A DNA stretch of 64,000 nucleotides from a virus (IMGVR_UViG_3300048930_000155:1-64000), one strand, 5' to 3'. Shown: positions 23,321 through 32,530, counted from the stretch's first letter. A program made the numbers and translations. Notes: generated by a model not told the origin, from the letters alone.

Positions 23321-23322
23321 AA

Positions 23323-24681
23323 ATGGCTAATTTCCTAGTAGAAAATAATTTCTATCAGGGAACATCTGAGGCGTGTATAGCAGACCTAACGCCTCCTACG
23401 TTCGCTGGAATAACTTTTTTGGACGTAGAGTCTCGCGGCCAAATCCGAGCCGGGTGGTCCGCAGCCACCGACCCGACCCCACCTATTAGATACGAAGTCT
23501 ATATCCAAGCGTCTTCAGCGGTGGGCTTATTCAATACCGCTAACATCATAGCAGTTAGTCCAAATCTGCAGTATGACATTTTTACTATGCCAGATGGGTC
23601 GTTCTTAGTTAATGGGACTACTTATTATGTTGGCGTGCGTGCTATAGACGGTGTAAATAACAGAGATAGCAATACCGTTTCTATGAGCGTAATTTCTACT
23701 GGTGTACTAACGGCAATCGACACATATGACGTGGACGGGGCTTTTTCTTTAGCACCGGAAGGCGAGTTTCAGGGAACTATTTGGGGTAAAAAAAACGGGG
23801 AGCTAGCCACGTCTGTCAGTACTGTACTAGGAACTGCCTCGTACCAAGTATATGACAAGACTGGTGCGGCCGTAGTAGGTATGTCACAATCTGGTATTAC
23901 AGCCGATGCTAACGGACAGTTTAAGATAACCGCGGTACCATCTTCTTTACAAGAGTCCCTAGATCATTACGTAGTAAAATGTTCTATATCTATCGACGGA
24001 GAAGTTAGAACAGATAATGTTGGAATTGTTCAAAAAGTACCTAGCTACGGAACGTCTGGACAATATACTTTCGACAACAGCGGCGACTTAGTCGGTATAT
24101 TCTGGGCAAGGGACGAAGCAGACACTCAGATATCCGAATTAGCTAGACTTGGTGTAGGATCATACGACGTACTAGATCAAGATGGTGCCATAGTTGGAGG
24201 CTTATCCGAATCTGGAATAGTGGCTGGCGCGCAAGGCACATATACAATTACCCCAGTTTCCGGAATAGACCCCGCGTCCTTACAGTTATATACGGCTAGA
24301 ATTACAGTGGAAGTTGATGGAATAGCGAGAACATCTCTTATTCCGATGACATCAGTAAGAGCAGAACAATTTGCCAAAGCTACATTCTCTATAAACGCGT
24401 TAAACCAGCTACAAGCTACGTTTTGGGTAGAGACTTCTAACGGGCGCGTACAGACTAGTAATCTAGGAGCTGCAAACTATACGATTTATGATAAAGACGG
24501 GGTGCCAGTAGCGGGACTTACTGAGACCGGCATAACCGCCGACGTTAACGGAAGATTTAATACTACACCAGTAAGCGCGGCTTTACTCACCGACTTAACC
24601 CACTATAGTGCCAAAGTCGGTATTGTAGTGCAAGGAGTTGAACGAGTAGCTTATAAAGGCTTTACGCTTCTAGGATCATAG
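23323..24681 (+). CDS. Fibronectin type III and Ig-like repeat protein, 452 aa
   Basis: An N-terminal fibronectin type III-like domain (about 25-128; IRAGWSAATDPTPPIRYEV and TYYVGVRAIDG) is followed by three copies of a roughly 105-residue domain, each with a YxxxDxxG core and GITADxNGxF-type strand. Such domains decorate virions and bind carbohydrates or proteins weakly. It starts two bases after the preceding gene, after AAGGAG. Confidence 0.7.
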   Translation: MANFLVENNFYQGTSEACIADLTPPTFAGITFLDVESRGQIRAGWSAATDPTPPIRYEVYIQASSAVGLFNTANIIAVSPNLQYDIFTMPDGSFLVNGTTYYVGVRAIDGVNNRDSNTVSMSVISTGVLTAIDTYDVDGAFSLAPEGEFQGTIWGKKNGELATSVSTVLGTASYQVYDKTGAAVVGMSQSGITADANGQFKITAVPSSLQESLDHYVVKCSISIDGEVRTDNVGIVQKVPSYGTSGQYTFDNSGDLVGIFWARDEADTQISELARLGVGSYDVLDQDGAIVGGLSESGIVAGAQGTYTITPVSGIDPASLQLYTARITVEVDGIARTSLIPMTSVRAEQFAKATFSINALNQLQATFWVETSNGRVQTSNLGAANYTIYDKDGVPVAGLTETGITADVNGRFNTTPVSAALLTDLTHYSAKVGIVVQGVERVAYKGFTLLGS

Positions 24682-24682
24682 T

Positions 24683-25237
24683 ATGCCAGTTACTAGAAAG
24701 TTATTAGCTCAACATAATAACGAAGAGAATCAGTGGCTAAAAGTAGATCACAACTCTAGATATATAGTTAATGTATCGCCAGAGTGGCAGTTTCTATTTG
24801 GACCTAATAGCGCACTGTCTACTGGAAGTCGCGTAATAAAGTTAGCCGCCCAACTGGATACCAGCACCTTAGATAAAATTAGACTTATCGGATACTTGTA
24901 TAACTCCGATAATGCCAGCGTAGATAGCGCGGCCTCTGCCACATTTAGCATTTATAGGGTAGAGGACATTACTACACCTAAATGGAACGAAGTATTTATT
25001 GCGAACTTGGGCGGCATAGAGCAAACTAACAGCTATTATTTCGCTGATATAGATATTACAAGCATAACTGGAGCATCTTTAGATGGCGATACTACCTTAA
25101 TGATAGAAGGTACAGTTATAAGATCCGGCGTAACATATAGAGACAGAATATACGTGAACCACCTGGGAATATATGATAGCGTAGTTAGACTAAGAAACGC
25201 AGTTGACTTCCTAGACATAACTAAACTGGACGAGTAG
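24683..25237 (+). CDS. Virion structural protein, 184 aa
   Basis: The protein (MPVTRKLLAQHNNEENQWLK) is beta-rich (SGVTYRDRIYVNHLGIYDSV) without recognised family. One base separates it from the preceding gene. Its place inside the fibre cluster suggests a fibre tip, chaperone or decoration. Confidence 0.55.
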   Translation: MPVTRKLLAQHNNEENQWLKVDHNSRYIVNVSPEWQFLFGPNSALSTGSRVIKLAAQLDTSTLDKIRLIGYLYNSDNASVDSAASATFSIYRVEDITTPKWNEVFIANLGGIEQTNSYYFADIDITSITGASLDGDTTLMIEGTVIRSGVTYRDRIYVNHLGIYDSVVRLRNAVDFLDITKLDE

Positions 25238-25240
25238 CAC

Positions 25241-25687
25241 ATGAAGCACGCGATACTAGATAATAACGTAGTAGTAGAAATAGTAGACATCTCTGAAGAT
25301 GAAATTCACGACGTGGCTAGAAATGTTCAAATGTTAATAAGTATAGATGACATGACTCCGCAGCCTGGAATAGGGTGGGTATTAGATGGTAATAGGCTGT
25401 CACCTAAACCACTGCTGCAACAAAGTGTGGCGGCAGCTATTCAGTTTGGAAAAAGTCTTAAAGACGACGTAACCGCTAGAATAGGCGCTAGAAACTTAAT
25501 ACTAAATAAATCTGAAGCAGATATAGCTGTATTGGTTAGTCAACTAATTAATATAGGTTTTGTACTTGAAGGCGGAGCATTAAAGACCGCTAGAGGTATA
25601 ATTCAGCTCATTAAGCCTATGCACCCAGACCACGCAGAAGAGCTGCAGTATGCTATTGACAGGATTACATCATATGTCGGAGAGTAG
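25241..25687 (+). CDS. Tail-associated protein, 148 aa
   Basis: The N-terminus (MKHAILDNNVVVEIVDISED) and the later GWVLDGNRL resemble the start of phage tail-fibre proteins that present short strands before a helical region. The C-terminal half is helical (DHAEELQYAIDRITSYV). Function is uncertain; fibre assembly is one possibility. Confidence 0.5.
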   Translation: MKHAILDNNVVVEIVDISEDEIHDVARNVQMLISIDDMTPQPGIGWVLDGNRLSPKPLLQQSVAAAIQFGKSLKDDVTARIGARNLILNKSEADIAVLVSQLINIGFVLEGGALKTARGIIQLIKPMHPDHAEELQYAIDRITSYVGE

Positions 25688-26198
25688 AGCACAGTACATA
25701 ACTATAGGGTTTTCTAGGCCAAAATCTAAATTAGCCGTTCTAGCTCATTTGATAAGGCTATTTGAAGGAAGGACCCCGTATAGCCACGTATTCATAAGTT
25801 GGCACTCTAGCTCGTTAAATAGAACTCTTATATATGAAGCTCGCGGAGATGGGGTTAATTTTACTAATGAGCACTCGTTTAATAAAAAGAATAAAGTAGT
25901 AGCTACATTTGAATTAGAGGTAAGCCCTCAAGAAAAGACAGAGATACTCCAGTTTTGCATTGATAACTCCAGAACGCAGTATGGCCATCTACAAGTACTA
26001 GGTATTGGGATAATTAAAATAGCTAGGAAAATCGGGTGCAAGATAAAGAATCCGTTCACTAAAGGGAACGTGTGTTCTGAAATAGCGGCAAGAATAATTA
26101 GCATGTTAGGTGTTAGTATAACAGAGGACTTAAACTTAGTAGGTCCTAGATATATTTACGAGGTATTAGATGGCCAGACTAAGATTGACCCCAAGTAA
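25674..26198 (+). CDS. NlpC/P60-like (YiiX-type) cysteine hydrolase, 174 aa
   Basis: I choose ATG 25674 (MSESRAQYITIGF), overlapping the previous gene. The conserved features are PYSHVFISW with the His (about residue 45) and GNVCSEIAARII with the Cys (about 140), the circularly permuted papain-like order His before Cys. Such enzymes hydrolyse amide or ester bonds in peptidoglycan or lipids. In this place it may be a virion-carried entry enzyme. Confidence 0.6.
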   Translation: MSESRAQYITIGFSRPKSKLAVLAHLIRLFEGRTPYSHVFISWHSSSLNRTLIYEARGDGVNFTNEHSFNKKNKVVATFELEVSPQEKTEILQFCIDNSRTQYGHLQVLGIGIIKIARKIGCKIKNPFTKGNVCSEIAARIISMLGVSITEDLNLVGPRYIYEVLDGQTKIDPK

Positions 26199-26322
26199 GA
26201 ACGCAACCCATACTCTAAAGCCGGCTACCCTCTCTAGAATATCCAAGTGGAAGCGGATAGCAATAGCGTCGATTATCCTAAACGCAGTTACCATTAGCGC
26301 CCTAGTCTGGTTACTCAAATAA
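26170..26322 (+). CDS. Small basic membrane protein, 50 aa
   Basis: ATG 26170 follows GAGG with ideal spacing and overlaps the end of the hydrolase gene. The first 30 residues are basic (KWKR near 26-29); residues 30-49 form one membrane helix (IAIASIILNAVTISALVWLL). A holin-like or anchor role is possible. Confidence 0.6.
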   Translation: MARLRLTPSKNATHTLKPATLSRISKWKRIAIASIILNAVTISALVWLLK

Positions 26323-26343
26323 ACAAATCCTATATAGATAAGG
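26321..26343 (+). promoter_or_regulatory. Late-motif copy before scaffold gene
   Basis: AAACAAATCCTATATAGATAAGG, beginning in the stop codon of the preceding gene and about 70 bases before ATG 26414. Confidence 0.55.
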
Positions 26344-26413
26344 CTATCGCAATTACGCGACGCCTAGCTTAAACCTTACCCCTAAACTAGGGATAGGCAT
26401 AGGAGTATATCAC

Positions 26414-27439
26414 ATGTCAGATAACGGCAGTTCTGCCCCCATCAATAGCTCAGACTCAAGCTCTTCAGAAGCGTCTAATACCGATTTAAACGCCCAAGGT
26501 AACGAGTCTATTAATCTTGAAGGTAATCAGTCTAGCGAAGAATCTTCGTCCAATGGCGAGGCTTTAAACGCGTCTAATGAGGCTTCTAGCGAGGGTTCAG
26601 AGCCCAGCAAGAAAGAAGTTAAGCAGGCGGCGGCTAAGGTAGACGCTAAACAGTCTAAAGCCGACCCCGAAAAGTACACAATCAAGGTAGACGGTCAGCT
26701 TTTAGAGCTTAATAAAGAAGAAATGGTCAAGTACGCTCAATTAGGGCGCGCGGGCCAATCTAGAATGGAAGAAGCGGCTAGAATTAAGCAAGAAGCCATT
26801 CAATTAGTACAAATGCTTAGAACCAACCCAGAAGCTGTACTCGCTGACCCCAATATCCTAGGTTCAGAAGATAAGGTTATCGAATTAGCCCAAAAGATCC
26901 TGTCTAGAAAACTCGAAGACGATCAGAAGAGCCCTGAAGTACGTGAAAAAGAACGCCTTCAGCGCGAACTCGAAGACCTCCGTGCACACATGAAGCAAGA
27001 AGAAGAGCGTCGTCAGGCGGCAGAATATGAAAGACTCGTGCAGCAGCAAGAAGCTCAACTGGAAGAGCAGATCACTGAAGCTTTTGAAGCATCTCAGTTG
27101 CCTAAATCTCCCTTTGTTCTTAAGCGTTTAGCTGATGTCATGATCACGGCAGCCGAGAACAATAAGGACATTAGCCCTAAGCAAGCTCTTAATATTATTA
27201 AGAAAGAGATGCAAAGAGATATTCAGCAATATATTGACGTATTGCCCGAAGACGCTCTAGAAGCTTATATTAGCGCTGAAAAGGTTAAAAAGCTCCGAGA
27301 TCGTCAGATAGCTAAGGCTAGAGAGGCGACTAAAGCCGCTGCCCCTAAAGTAGCGGAAGTTAAGGAAGTAGCATCACCTAGTTCTGAGCCGGCTAAGAAG
27401 GCTAAGATCAGTATGCGCGACTGGCTGCGCGGCAAATAA
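26414..27439 (+). CDS. Candidate capsid scaffolding protein, 341 aa
   Basis: The protein precedes the major capsid gene, the usual place of the scaffold. The first 70 residues are Ser/Glu-rich and disordered, a helical core with long coiled coils spans about 120-300 (RLQRELEDLRAHMKQEEERR), and the C-terminus is basic (AKKAKISMRDWLRGK), as in P22 and T7 scaffolds, which bind coat protein through a basic tail. No protease domain is present. Confidence 0.7.
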   Translation: MSDNGSSAPINSSDSSSSEASNTDLNAQGNESINLEGNQSSEESSSNGEALNASNEASSEGSEPSKKEVKQAAAKVDAKQSKADPEKYTIKVDGQLLELNKEEMVKYAQLGRAGQSRMEEAARIKQEAIQLVQMLRTNPEAVLADPNILGSEDKVIELAQKILSRKLEDDQKSPEVREKERLQRELEDLRAHMKQEEERRQAAEYERLVQQQEAQLEEQITEAFEASQLPKSPFVLKRLADVMITAAENNKDISPKQALNIIKKEMQRDIQQYIDVLPEDALEAYISAEKVKKLRDRQIAKAREATKAAAPKVAEVKEVASPSSEPAKKAKISMRDWLRGK

Positions 27440-27443
27440 GCCA

Positions 27444-27466
27444 TAACAAATAGTAATAGTAAAGGA
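27444..27466 (+). promoter_or_regulatory. Late-motif copy before capsid gene
   Basis: TAACAAATAGTAATAGTAAAGG, 150 bases upstream of the capsid start. A hairpin (GCGCTTAG/CTAGGCGC, about 27470-27493) lies in the resulting leader. Confidence 0.6.
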
Positions 27467-27617
27467 TATGCGCTTAGGCTACGTCTAGGCGCGTAACTCT
27501 ATGGACCCAGGATACTTTACTGCTTCTGGCATCCCGTTACGCCGAGACAAGGCTTATCTCAGTTCCTTTTTATTAAACCAACCAATAACTAAAATTAAAT
27601 AAAAGGAAAATAATAAA

Positions 27618-30600
27618 ATGGCAGCAAATACAGTTGCAACACTTAATGGATTTTTTAAAGAACTTTATGCGAATCAAGTAGAAAACTTAGTTCCTGATAA
27701 CGTAGTCCTCATGAAAGAAGTTGACTTCGTTCCCATGGACAAACAAACCGGTAATCTCTAAAAGTTGAAGATGGAGATTGCGGGTAGAAAAAGCCCCCGC
27801 TATATGGTAGAATCCTTTTAGGAACAATACCTTGAAGAATTATAAAGTATATCAAATCCAAGATATAAATGACAAGACGGTCTACGTAGGGCTGACGGGT
27901 CAGCCATTATCTAGACGATTTGCTCAGCACGTTACTAAACGTAAGTGGAATAGGGCTCATTACAAAATAGTCCTTATTCAGGAGCATTTGACGCTGGATC
28001 AGGCAGTTATTTTAGAAGAGATGCTTATATTACAATATAATACTAGAGTAGACGGGTTAAACGTTAGCCCAAAGTCGATTAACGGCTATTCAAATTTACA
28101 CTCCCCTGAAATGAAGGCTAGATGGTCCAAAGACCGCAAAGGCAAGAAAGTTTCAGAAGAGCACGCAGCTAAGAATAGAATTGCAAGACTCGGACATAAA
28201 AATAGTAAAGAGCATCAGGATAAAATAATTAGACCTAAGCCGGTAATGTGTTTAGAAACTGGTAAAGTTTATAAGTCGGCTAGAGAAGCCGCTAGAGATT
28301 TAAATTTACACTATAGCAAAATTAGCTTAGTTTGTAATGGACTAAGAATTAGTACCGGCGGATATCACTTTAAATTCGTATAAAAATCGGGATGTATCGG
28401 TGAAGGCCTTATAAAAGGTTAATACCGAGGGGAATTGGACCTAACGAATCCAAAACTTCGTAACGCATACTCAGTGAACCTCGAAAGAGAATATAATCTG
28501 GGCAAGAGCTTCCGACACTTAAATGTGAAAATGTATGCTGACCTTATAGGTAACTATAAGATGTTAGAGATAAAAAACTCTAATGATAACAATAAGATCA
28601 TCAACCAGTAATTTTGGGTTAATTTGGCCCAAGTAAAATCTTCTCTGATTGACTTGAACATCCTGAGAAACAGGGCAACAAGGGGCAAGCGAAAGCAGCC
28701 TGAGAGACTAAGTGAGAAGACCCGAGAGGGATGCGATAGTCCGAACTACCGACATAAATAAAACGGTAGACCTTAGCAGAAATGTCTAAGGACTCTAGAA
28801 ATAGAGGTTAACAGAATGCACGAACACGGGTTAAAGCTTTAAGATAGCCCGGTAGACTTAGTAATAAGTTTACGAGAATTGAGGAAAAAACCTGGAAGAC
28901 TAAAGTCTAATAAGGTATAATAAAAGTATGAAACGTTTTGGATCAATATATAAAATTACCAGAATAAGCGATGGAAAAGCTTATGTAGGTAAGACTACGA
29001 GAGATTCGGTAATGGATCGATTTAATGATCATTACTGGAAAACTTCGTCTAAAATGTATATTGATATGGCTCTTCGTAAGTATGGAAGAGGCGCATTTAA
29101 GGTTGAAGAACTTTTTATAGCGTTTAGCGAGCAATCATTGAACGAGGCAGAATACTTGTTAGTGAAAGCGTATAATACTCTGAGCCCAGATGGTTTTAAT
29201 CTAAAGGACGGCGGCCACGGCGGAACAAAGCACACGCCACTAGCTCGAAAAAGAATATCGGACGGAATAAAAAGGTCTGCTAAAATTTTCAAGCCCGGAT
29301 TTAATCGTCCACACACTGAACAAACAAAGCAGCAAATATCAAGAAAATTCAGTCAAGAGAAGATAGTAGCGATATGCCTAAAAACCGGAGCTATTAAGAT
29401 TTATGACATGTTAATGGATGTCAAAAATGACGGATTTCACAAGAGCAATGTTGTTCAGATATGTAAGAAACGAAGCGCACGCCAAATGCACAAGGCGCAT
29501 ACTTTTATGTACTATTCAGACTATGTTAATCAGAACGGAAGTGTAGATATTAAAATGTCTATACACGTGCAACGCATAGGTATTGATCCTAGCTTTATTA
29601 GCTAGACTATAACATACCCACGAGTCCTCAACCCCTCTCGGGAGGGTGAAAAGATATGCTGACCTTATAGGAAACTATAAGAACTAAGGGATAAAAAGCC
29701 TTTAGGGTAACACATGTATCTTACGGAGGCTCCGCTGGAACAGCGTTTAACTTGAACGACGCTATTCCCGGAACAGTTCGCGACGCTACAATCCAAGGAT
29801 ATGAGTTCCTTCTGCGATCTCAAATTGCTTTGTCTGTAGCTACACGTTCTGCTTCTAGCAAAGCAGCTTTCGAGCGCGGCACGAAATTCATCGTAGCTAA
29901 CATGGTTCGATCTTTCGCTAAGCGATTAGAAATCGTCATGTTCTACGGTCAAAAAGAACTCGCTAAAGCTGACGACGCTATGACCGGTTCAGTACTTGAG
30001 ATTTCTCAAGCTGACTGGGCTCCTGGTATCTGGGTTGGCGCTGAGAACGCAGTAATCGAAATCTACTCTGCTGATCTTTTGACCCTTCGCGGCGAAAGAA
30101 CAATCACTGGAGTTAATTTGGAAGACCGCACCCTCACGCTGAGCTCTAACTTGGCCACAGTTGTAGCTACCGACAGGATCTTCTTCAAAGGTTCTATGGG
30201 TAACGAATTCAAAGGTCTCCACGCTATCATGACTGAGACTTCTTCTTTGTTCGGCATTAACCCTTCTCAGTACAGCTTGTTCAAAGCTACTGAATATGAT
30301 GCTGGCGGAGCTGACCTCTCTTTCGCTAAAATTCAACAAGCTATCGCTCGTGGCGTTGAAAAAGGCCTTGACGAAGACGTTCTTTGCTTGGTTAACCCCA
30401 AGACTTGGGCTAAGCTCATGACAGACCAAGCTGCTCTCCGTAAATTCGACTCTTCTTACAGTGTTGAAAAATCAGAGAACGGCGCTCAGTCTATCAAGTT
30501 CTACGCTCAGAACGGTGGAGTTGAAATCAGACCTTCTACTTACGTAAAAGAGTCTCTCGCTTTCATCTTGCCCGTAGCTGAATTGATGCGCGTTGGATCT

Positions 30601-30768
30601 ACCGACATTACCTTCAAGCAACCTCTGGACCAGACCAACGGTGGAGATGCGTTCTTCTTAGCTATACCGAACGTCGCGGGCTTCGAAATCAGAGCCTATT
30701 CGGATCAAGCATTGTTTGTCGCTTGCCCCGGTAAACTGATTCTCATTCATAACATCATCAATTCTTAA
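27618..30768 (+). CDS. Major capsid protein, split by two group I introns
   Basis: Three exons: 27618-27759, 28597-28620 and 29708-30768. Together they make 1227 bases, an uninterrupted 408-residue protein plus stop. Exon 1 starts MAANTVATLNGFFKELY. The junctions read GNL-YHQPVILG-LTHVSYGGS, matching the order I recall in related HK97-fold coat proteins (YHQPVILGLEHG..GGSAG). The spliced protein forms the icosahedral head. Without splicing, exon 1 ends at TAA after 47 codons. A TTG at 29752 gives a misleading shorter frame. AAAGGA precedes the start; a terminator follows. Confidence 0.9.
27760..28596 (+). ncRNA. Group I intron 1 in the capsid gene
   Basis: The 837-base intron starts after a U and ends in G. 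The exon end AATCTCT pairs with internal guide GGAGATT at 27773-27779, giving the standard terminal U-G wobble at the splice site, and GTTG nearby can pair with the sequence TAAC type expected for P10. A GCGGG/CCCGC hairpin follows. The catalytic-core pairings are less clear than in intron 2. It hosts a GIY-YIG gene. Confidence 0.8.
27832..28383 (+). CDS. GIY-YIG homing endonuclease in intron 1, 183 aa
   Basis: The N-terminal GIY-YIG domain has VYQIQD and VYVGLTGQ with the catalytic Arg in SRRFAQH and Glu in ILEEMLI. A middle NUMOD3-like stretch (SEEHAAKNRIARLGHK) and a C-terminal NUMOD1-type helix-turn-helix (SAREAARDLNL) bind DNA. It starts with TTG after AGGA. It presumably cuts the intronless capsid gene, spreading intron 1. 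Confidence 0.88.
   Translation: MKNYKVYQIQDINDKTVYVGLTGQPLSRRFAQHVTKRKWNRAHYKIVLIQEHLTLDQAVILEEMLILQYNTRVDGLNVSPKSINGYSNLHSPEMKARWSKDRKGKKVSEEHAAKNRIARLGHKNSKEHQDKIIRPKPVMCLETGKVYKSAREAARDLNLHYSKISLVCNGLRISTGGYHFKFV
28597..28620 (+). other. 24-base mini-exon of the capsid gene
   Basis: This exon (ATCATCAACCAGTAATTTTG plus GGTT) supplies codons for YHQPVILG with the last base of exon 1 and the first two of exon 3. The flanking intron ends (G before, U at the end) suit group I splicing, and the encoded residues fill the exact gap between exons 1 and 3. Confidence 0.82.
28621..29707 (+). ncRNA. Group I intron 2 in the capsid gene
   Basis: The 1087-base intron has the exon end TTGGGTT paired with GGCCCAA (28625-28631). 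A clear P7 is formed by GACTA (28706-28710) and TAGTC (28737-28741) within typical R and S blocks (GAGACTAAG, GATAGTCC). Its 3' part (29656-29681) matches 28535-28560 of intron 1 at 25 of 26 bases. It hosts a second GIY-YIG gene. Confidence 0.87.
28928..29605 (+). CDS. GIY-YIG homing endonuclease in intron 2, 225 aa
   Basis: SIYKITR and AYVGKTTRDS form the GIY-YIG motif, with Arg in VMDRFNDHY and Glu in LNEAEYLLVKAYN. GGHGGTKHTPLARKRISDG and PHTEQTKQQISRKF are NUMOD3-like DNA-binding stretches. It differs from the intron 1 enzyme over most of its length, so the two introns were probably colonised separately. No strong ribosome binding site is seen. Confidence 0.88.
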   Translation: MKRFGSIYKITRISDGKAYVGKTTRDSVMDRFNDHYWKTSSKMYIDMALRKYGRGAFKVEELFIAFSEQSLNEAEYLLVKAYNTLSPDGFNLKDGGHGGTKHTPLARKRISDGIKRSAKIFKPGFNRPHTEQTKQQISRKFSQEKIVAICLKTGAIKIYDMLMDVKNDGFHKSNVVQICKKRSARQMHKAHTFMYYSDYVNQNGSVDIKMSIHVQRIGIDPSFIS

Positions 30769-30795
30769 ATAATTTTAAGTAATTAGCGATACTAA

Positions 30796-30828
30796 CCCTC
30801 GGACCTAGAAATAGGCCGGGGGTTTTTT
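30796..30828 (+). terminator. Intrinsic terminator after capsid gene
   Basis: CCCTCGG-A-CCTA pairs with TAGGCCGGGGG (11 pairs with one bulged A, GAAA loop), followed by six T. It lies 28 bases after the capsid stop and should end most capsid transcripts. Confidence 0.9.
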
Positions 30829-30898
30829 ATTGCCTAAAATAACTAAGAGTAGTTTGTCAGAATAAGCGCACTAGTATTATAGAATCAAACTTATTTAG

Positions 30899-30927
30899 TT
30901 GACTATGTGTACTAAGTGTGATATGTT
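30899..30927 (+). promoter_or_regulatory. Sigma70-like promoter for 30935
   Basis: TTGACT (30899-30904), 17-base spacer, TATGTT (30922-30927), then seven bases to ATG 30935. The -35 is identical to that of the promoter at 15128. Confidence 0.65.
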
Positions 30928-30934
30928 TATATAC

Positions 30935-32530
30935 ATGACTTTAGATAATTATGATAAACTTCCTTACGGCATAGTTTATGTTCATATTAATAAGCATAAC
31001 GGCAAGGCATATGTAGGACAAACTAGACAAGACCCGGCTAGAAGGTTCAAAAACGAAAGTAACGGCATTAGCAGCTATGCATCTTGTAAAGCTTTTTACA
31101 GGGCTCTGAAGAAGTATTCCTGGGACGGATTTGAAACGAGTATACTAGCTTCAGCTAAAACCCAAATCGATCTAAATTGGCTAGAGGAGTACTTTATTAA
31201 CTACTACTCTGCGCTTCTTCCTAATGGGTATAACTCTGTTCTTCAGACCCCAGAAAGAGTCATATTCACTCAAGAAGTAAGGGATAAGATATCTGCAGCT
31301 AATAAGAGACCTACCGGTAAGCCAGCTTGGAACGCGTTTCGCATAGAAATGGTAGAAGGGAGGCCTCATAAAAAGTGTGGCCTGTGTAAAAGACTTCTAC
31401 CAACATCCAATTTCTCTGAAATACGAAAACGAAGGGGCGTAGTGCTAGAGCAGCCTAAATTAAATCCAAGATGCAGAGAATGCAATAATGCATATAGCTC
31501 TAAGTATGTAAAATATACCAGACTTACTCAAGAGGAGAAAAGAACTAGACTTGATGCTAAGAATGCTCGTATATCTGCAACCATATCTGCAAAATTCAAA
31601 AAAGATCCCGAATACAAGAAAAAATTGAGGGACGCTATTAAAAAGTCTCTTGTAGCAGTTCCAGTAGATTCTGATAAAACTACTTTAGTGTTCGACGCTG
31701 GCATAGAAGCCACTGCTGCTGGGTATCAAAATACGCCTATTAAAAAGTCTATCGATTCAGGTAAACCCTATAAGGGATACGTATGGAAAAGAATGCCGGA
31801 CCTTGAGCAAGACATGGCATCGGCTCTGGGCGTTAGTGGAATAAATGTCTTAAAGTCTGTGGCCATAAGTGACTACAAACTGGACCTAAAAGACCCCCAG
31901 TTACGCGGTAAGATGGTCATATGGAAGCACGAATGGCTAAATCGACGCAAGCAAGTCCTAAACTTCCTAAAACCTAAACTAGGCCTCAGTACTACTATTG
32001 GAGCGCGTAAGTGTGAGTTTAGGCCAGTAGACTGGACCACAGCTAGAGATTTCTGCGAAGCAAATCACATACAAGGGGCGCCGCAACACTCTAAGCTATC
32101 TTTAGGAGCTTTTTACAATAACGAACTAGTCGGTTTAGCCACATTCTCTAGTCATCATAGAAATTCAAACGAGATCGTGCTGTCTCGACTGTGTTTTAAG
32201 GATGACATATCGGTGGCCGGGGCACTATCTAAATTCTCTAAAATAGCCACTAAGCACTTTAACACAGCTATCTATACATGGGTCCACAAAACACTGTCTG
32301 ACGGCCAATCTTACGTTAAAGCCGGCTGGGAAGTGGTAAACGTATTAGCCCCAGACTATTTTTATGTGTCCAGCCAGGATGGTTCAGTAGTCTCCAAGCA
32401 ATCTCGTCAAAAGCGCCTAGTGAACACCCCGGCCGGAATGACCGAACTGGAGCACGCCACAAAAGATGGTTTTAAGCGCGTCTATGACTGCGGAAAGATT
32501 AAATTAGTTTACAGCGGCAACAAATATTAG
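30935..32530 (+). CDS. GIY-YIG nuclease fused to Mom/GNAT-like domain, 531 aa
   Basis: The N-terminal GIY-YIG domain (IVYVHIN, AYVGQTRQDPARRF, catalytic Glu in LEEYF) is followed by a zinc-knuckle-like CGLCKRLLP..CRECN region, a NUMOD-like part, and a C-terminal domain of about 180 residues (CEANHIQGAP, LVGLATFSS, LSRLCFKDD, YVKAGWEVV) that resembles GNAT-type domains attached to large phage homing nucleases. ATG 30935 is chosen over upstream codons because of the promoter. It is free-standing, just after the capsid terminator, probably a homing element of the capsid locus. Confidence 0.7.
   Translation: MTLDNYDKLPYGIVYVHINKHNGKAYVGQTRQDPARRFKNESNGISSYASCKAFYRALKKYSWDGFETSILASAKTQIDLNWLEEYFINYYSALLPNGYNSVLQTPERVIFTQEVRDKISAANKRPTGKPAWNAFRIEMVEGRPHKKCGLCKRLLPTSNFSEIRKRRGVVLEQPKLNPRCRECNNAYSSKYVKYTRLTQEEKRTRLDAKNARISATISAKFKKDPEYKKKLRDAIKKSLVAVPVDSDKTTLVFDAGIEATAAGYQNTPIKKSIDSGKPYKGYVWKRMPDLEQDMASALGVSGINVLKSVAISDYKLDLKDPQLRGKMVIWKHEWLNRRKQVLNFLKPKLGLSTTIGARKCEFRPVDWTTARDFCEANHIQGAPQHSKLSLGAFYNNELVGLATFSSHHRNSNEIVLSRLCFKDDISVAGALSKFSKIATKHFNTAIYTWVHKTLSDGQSYVKAGWEVVNVLAPDYFYVSSQDGSVVSKQSRQKRLVNTPAGMTELEHATKDGFKRVYDCGKIKLVYSGNKY

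Noticed and set aside
29752-30768. Stand-alone capsid frame starting at TTG 29752
   Set aside because: It is exon 3 of the capsid gene. Its frame continues upstream to the splice site at 29708, and the missing N-terminus is supplied by exons 1 and 2.
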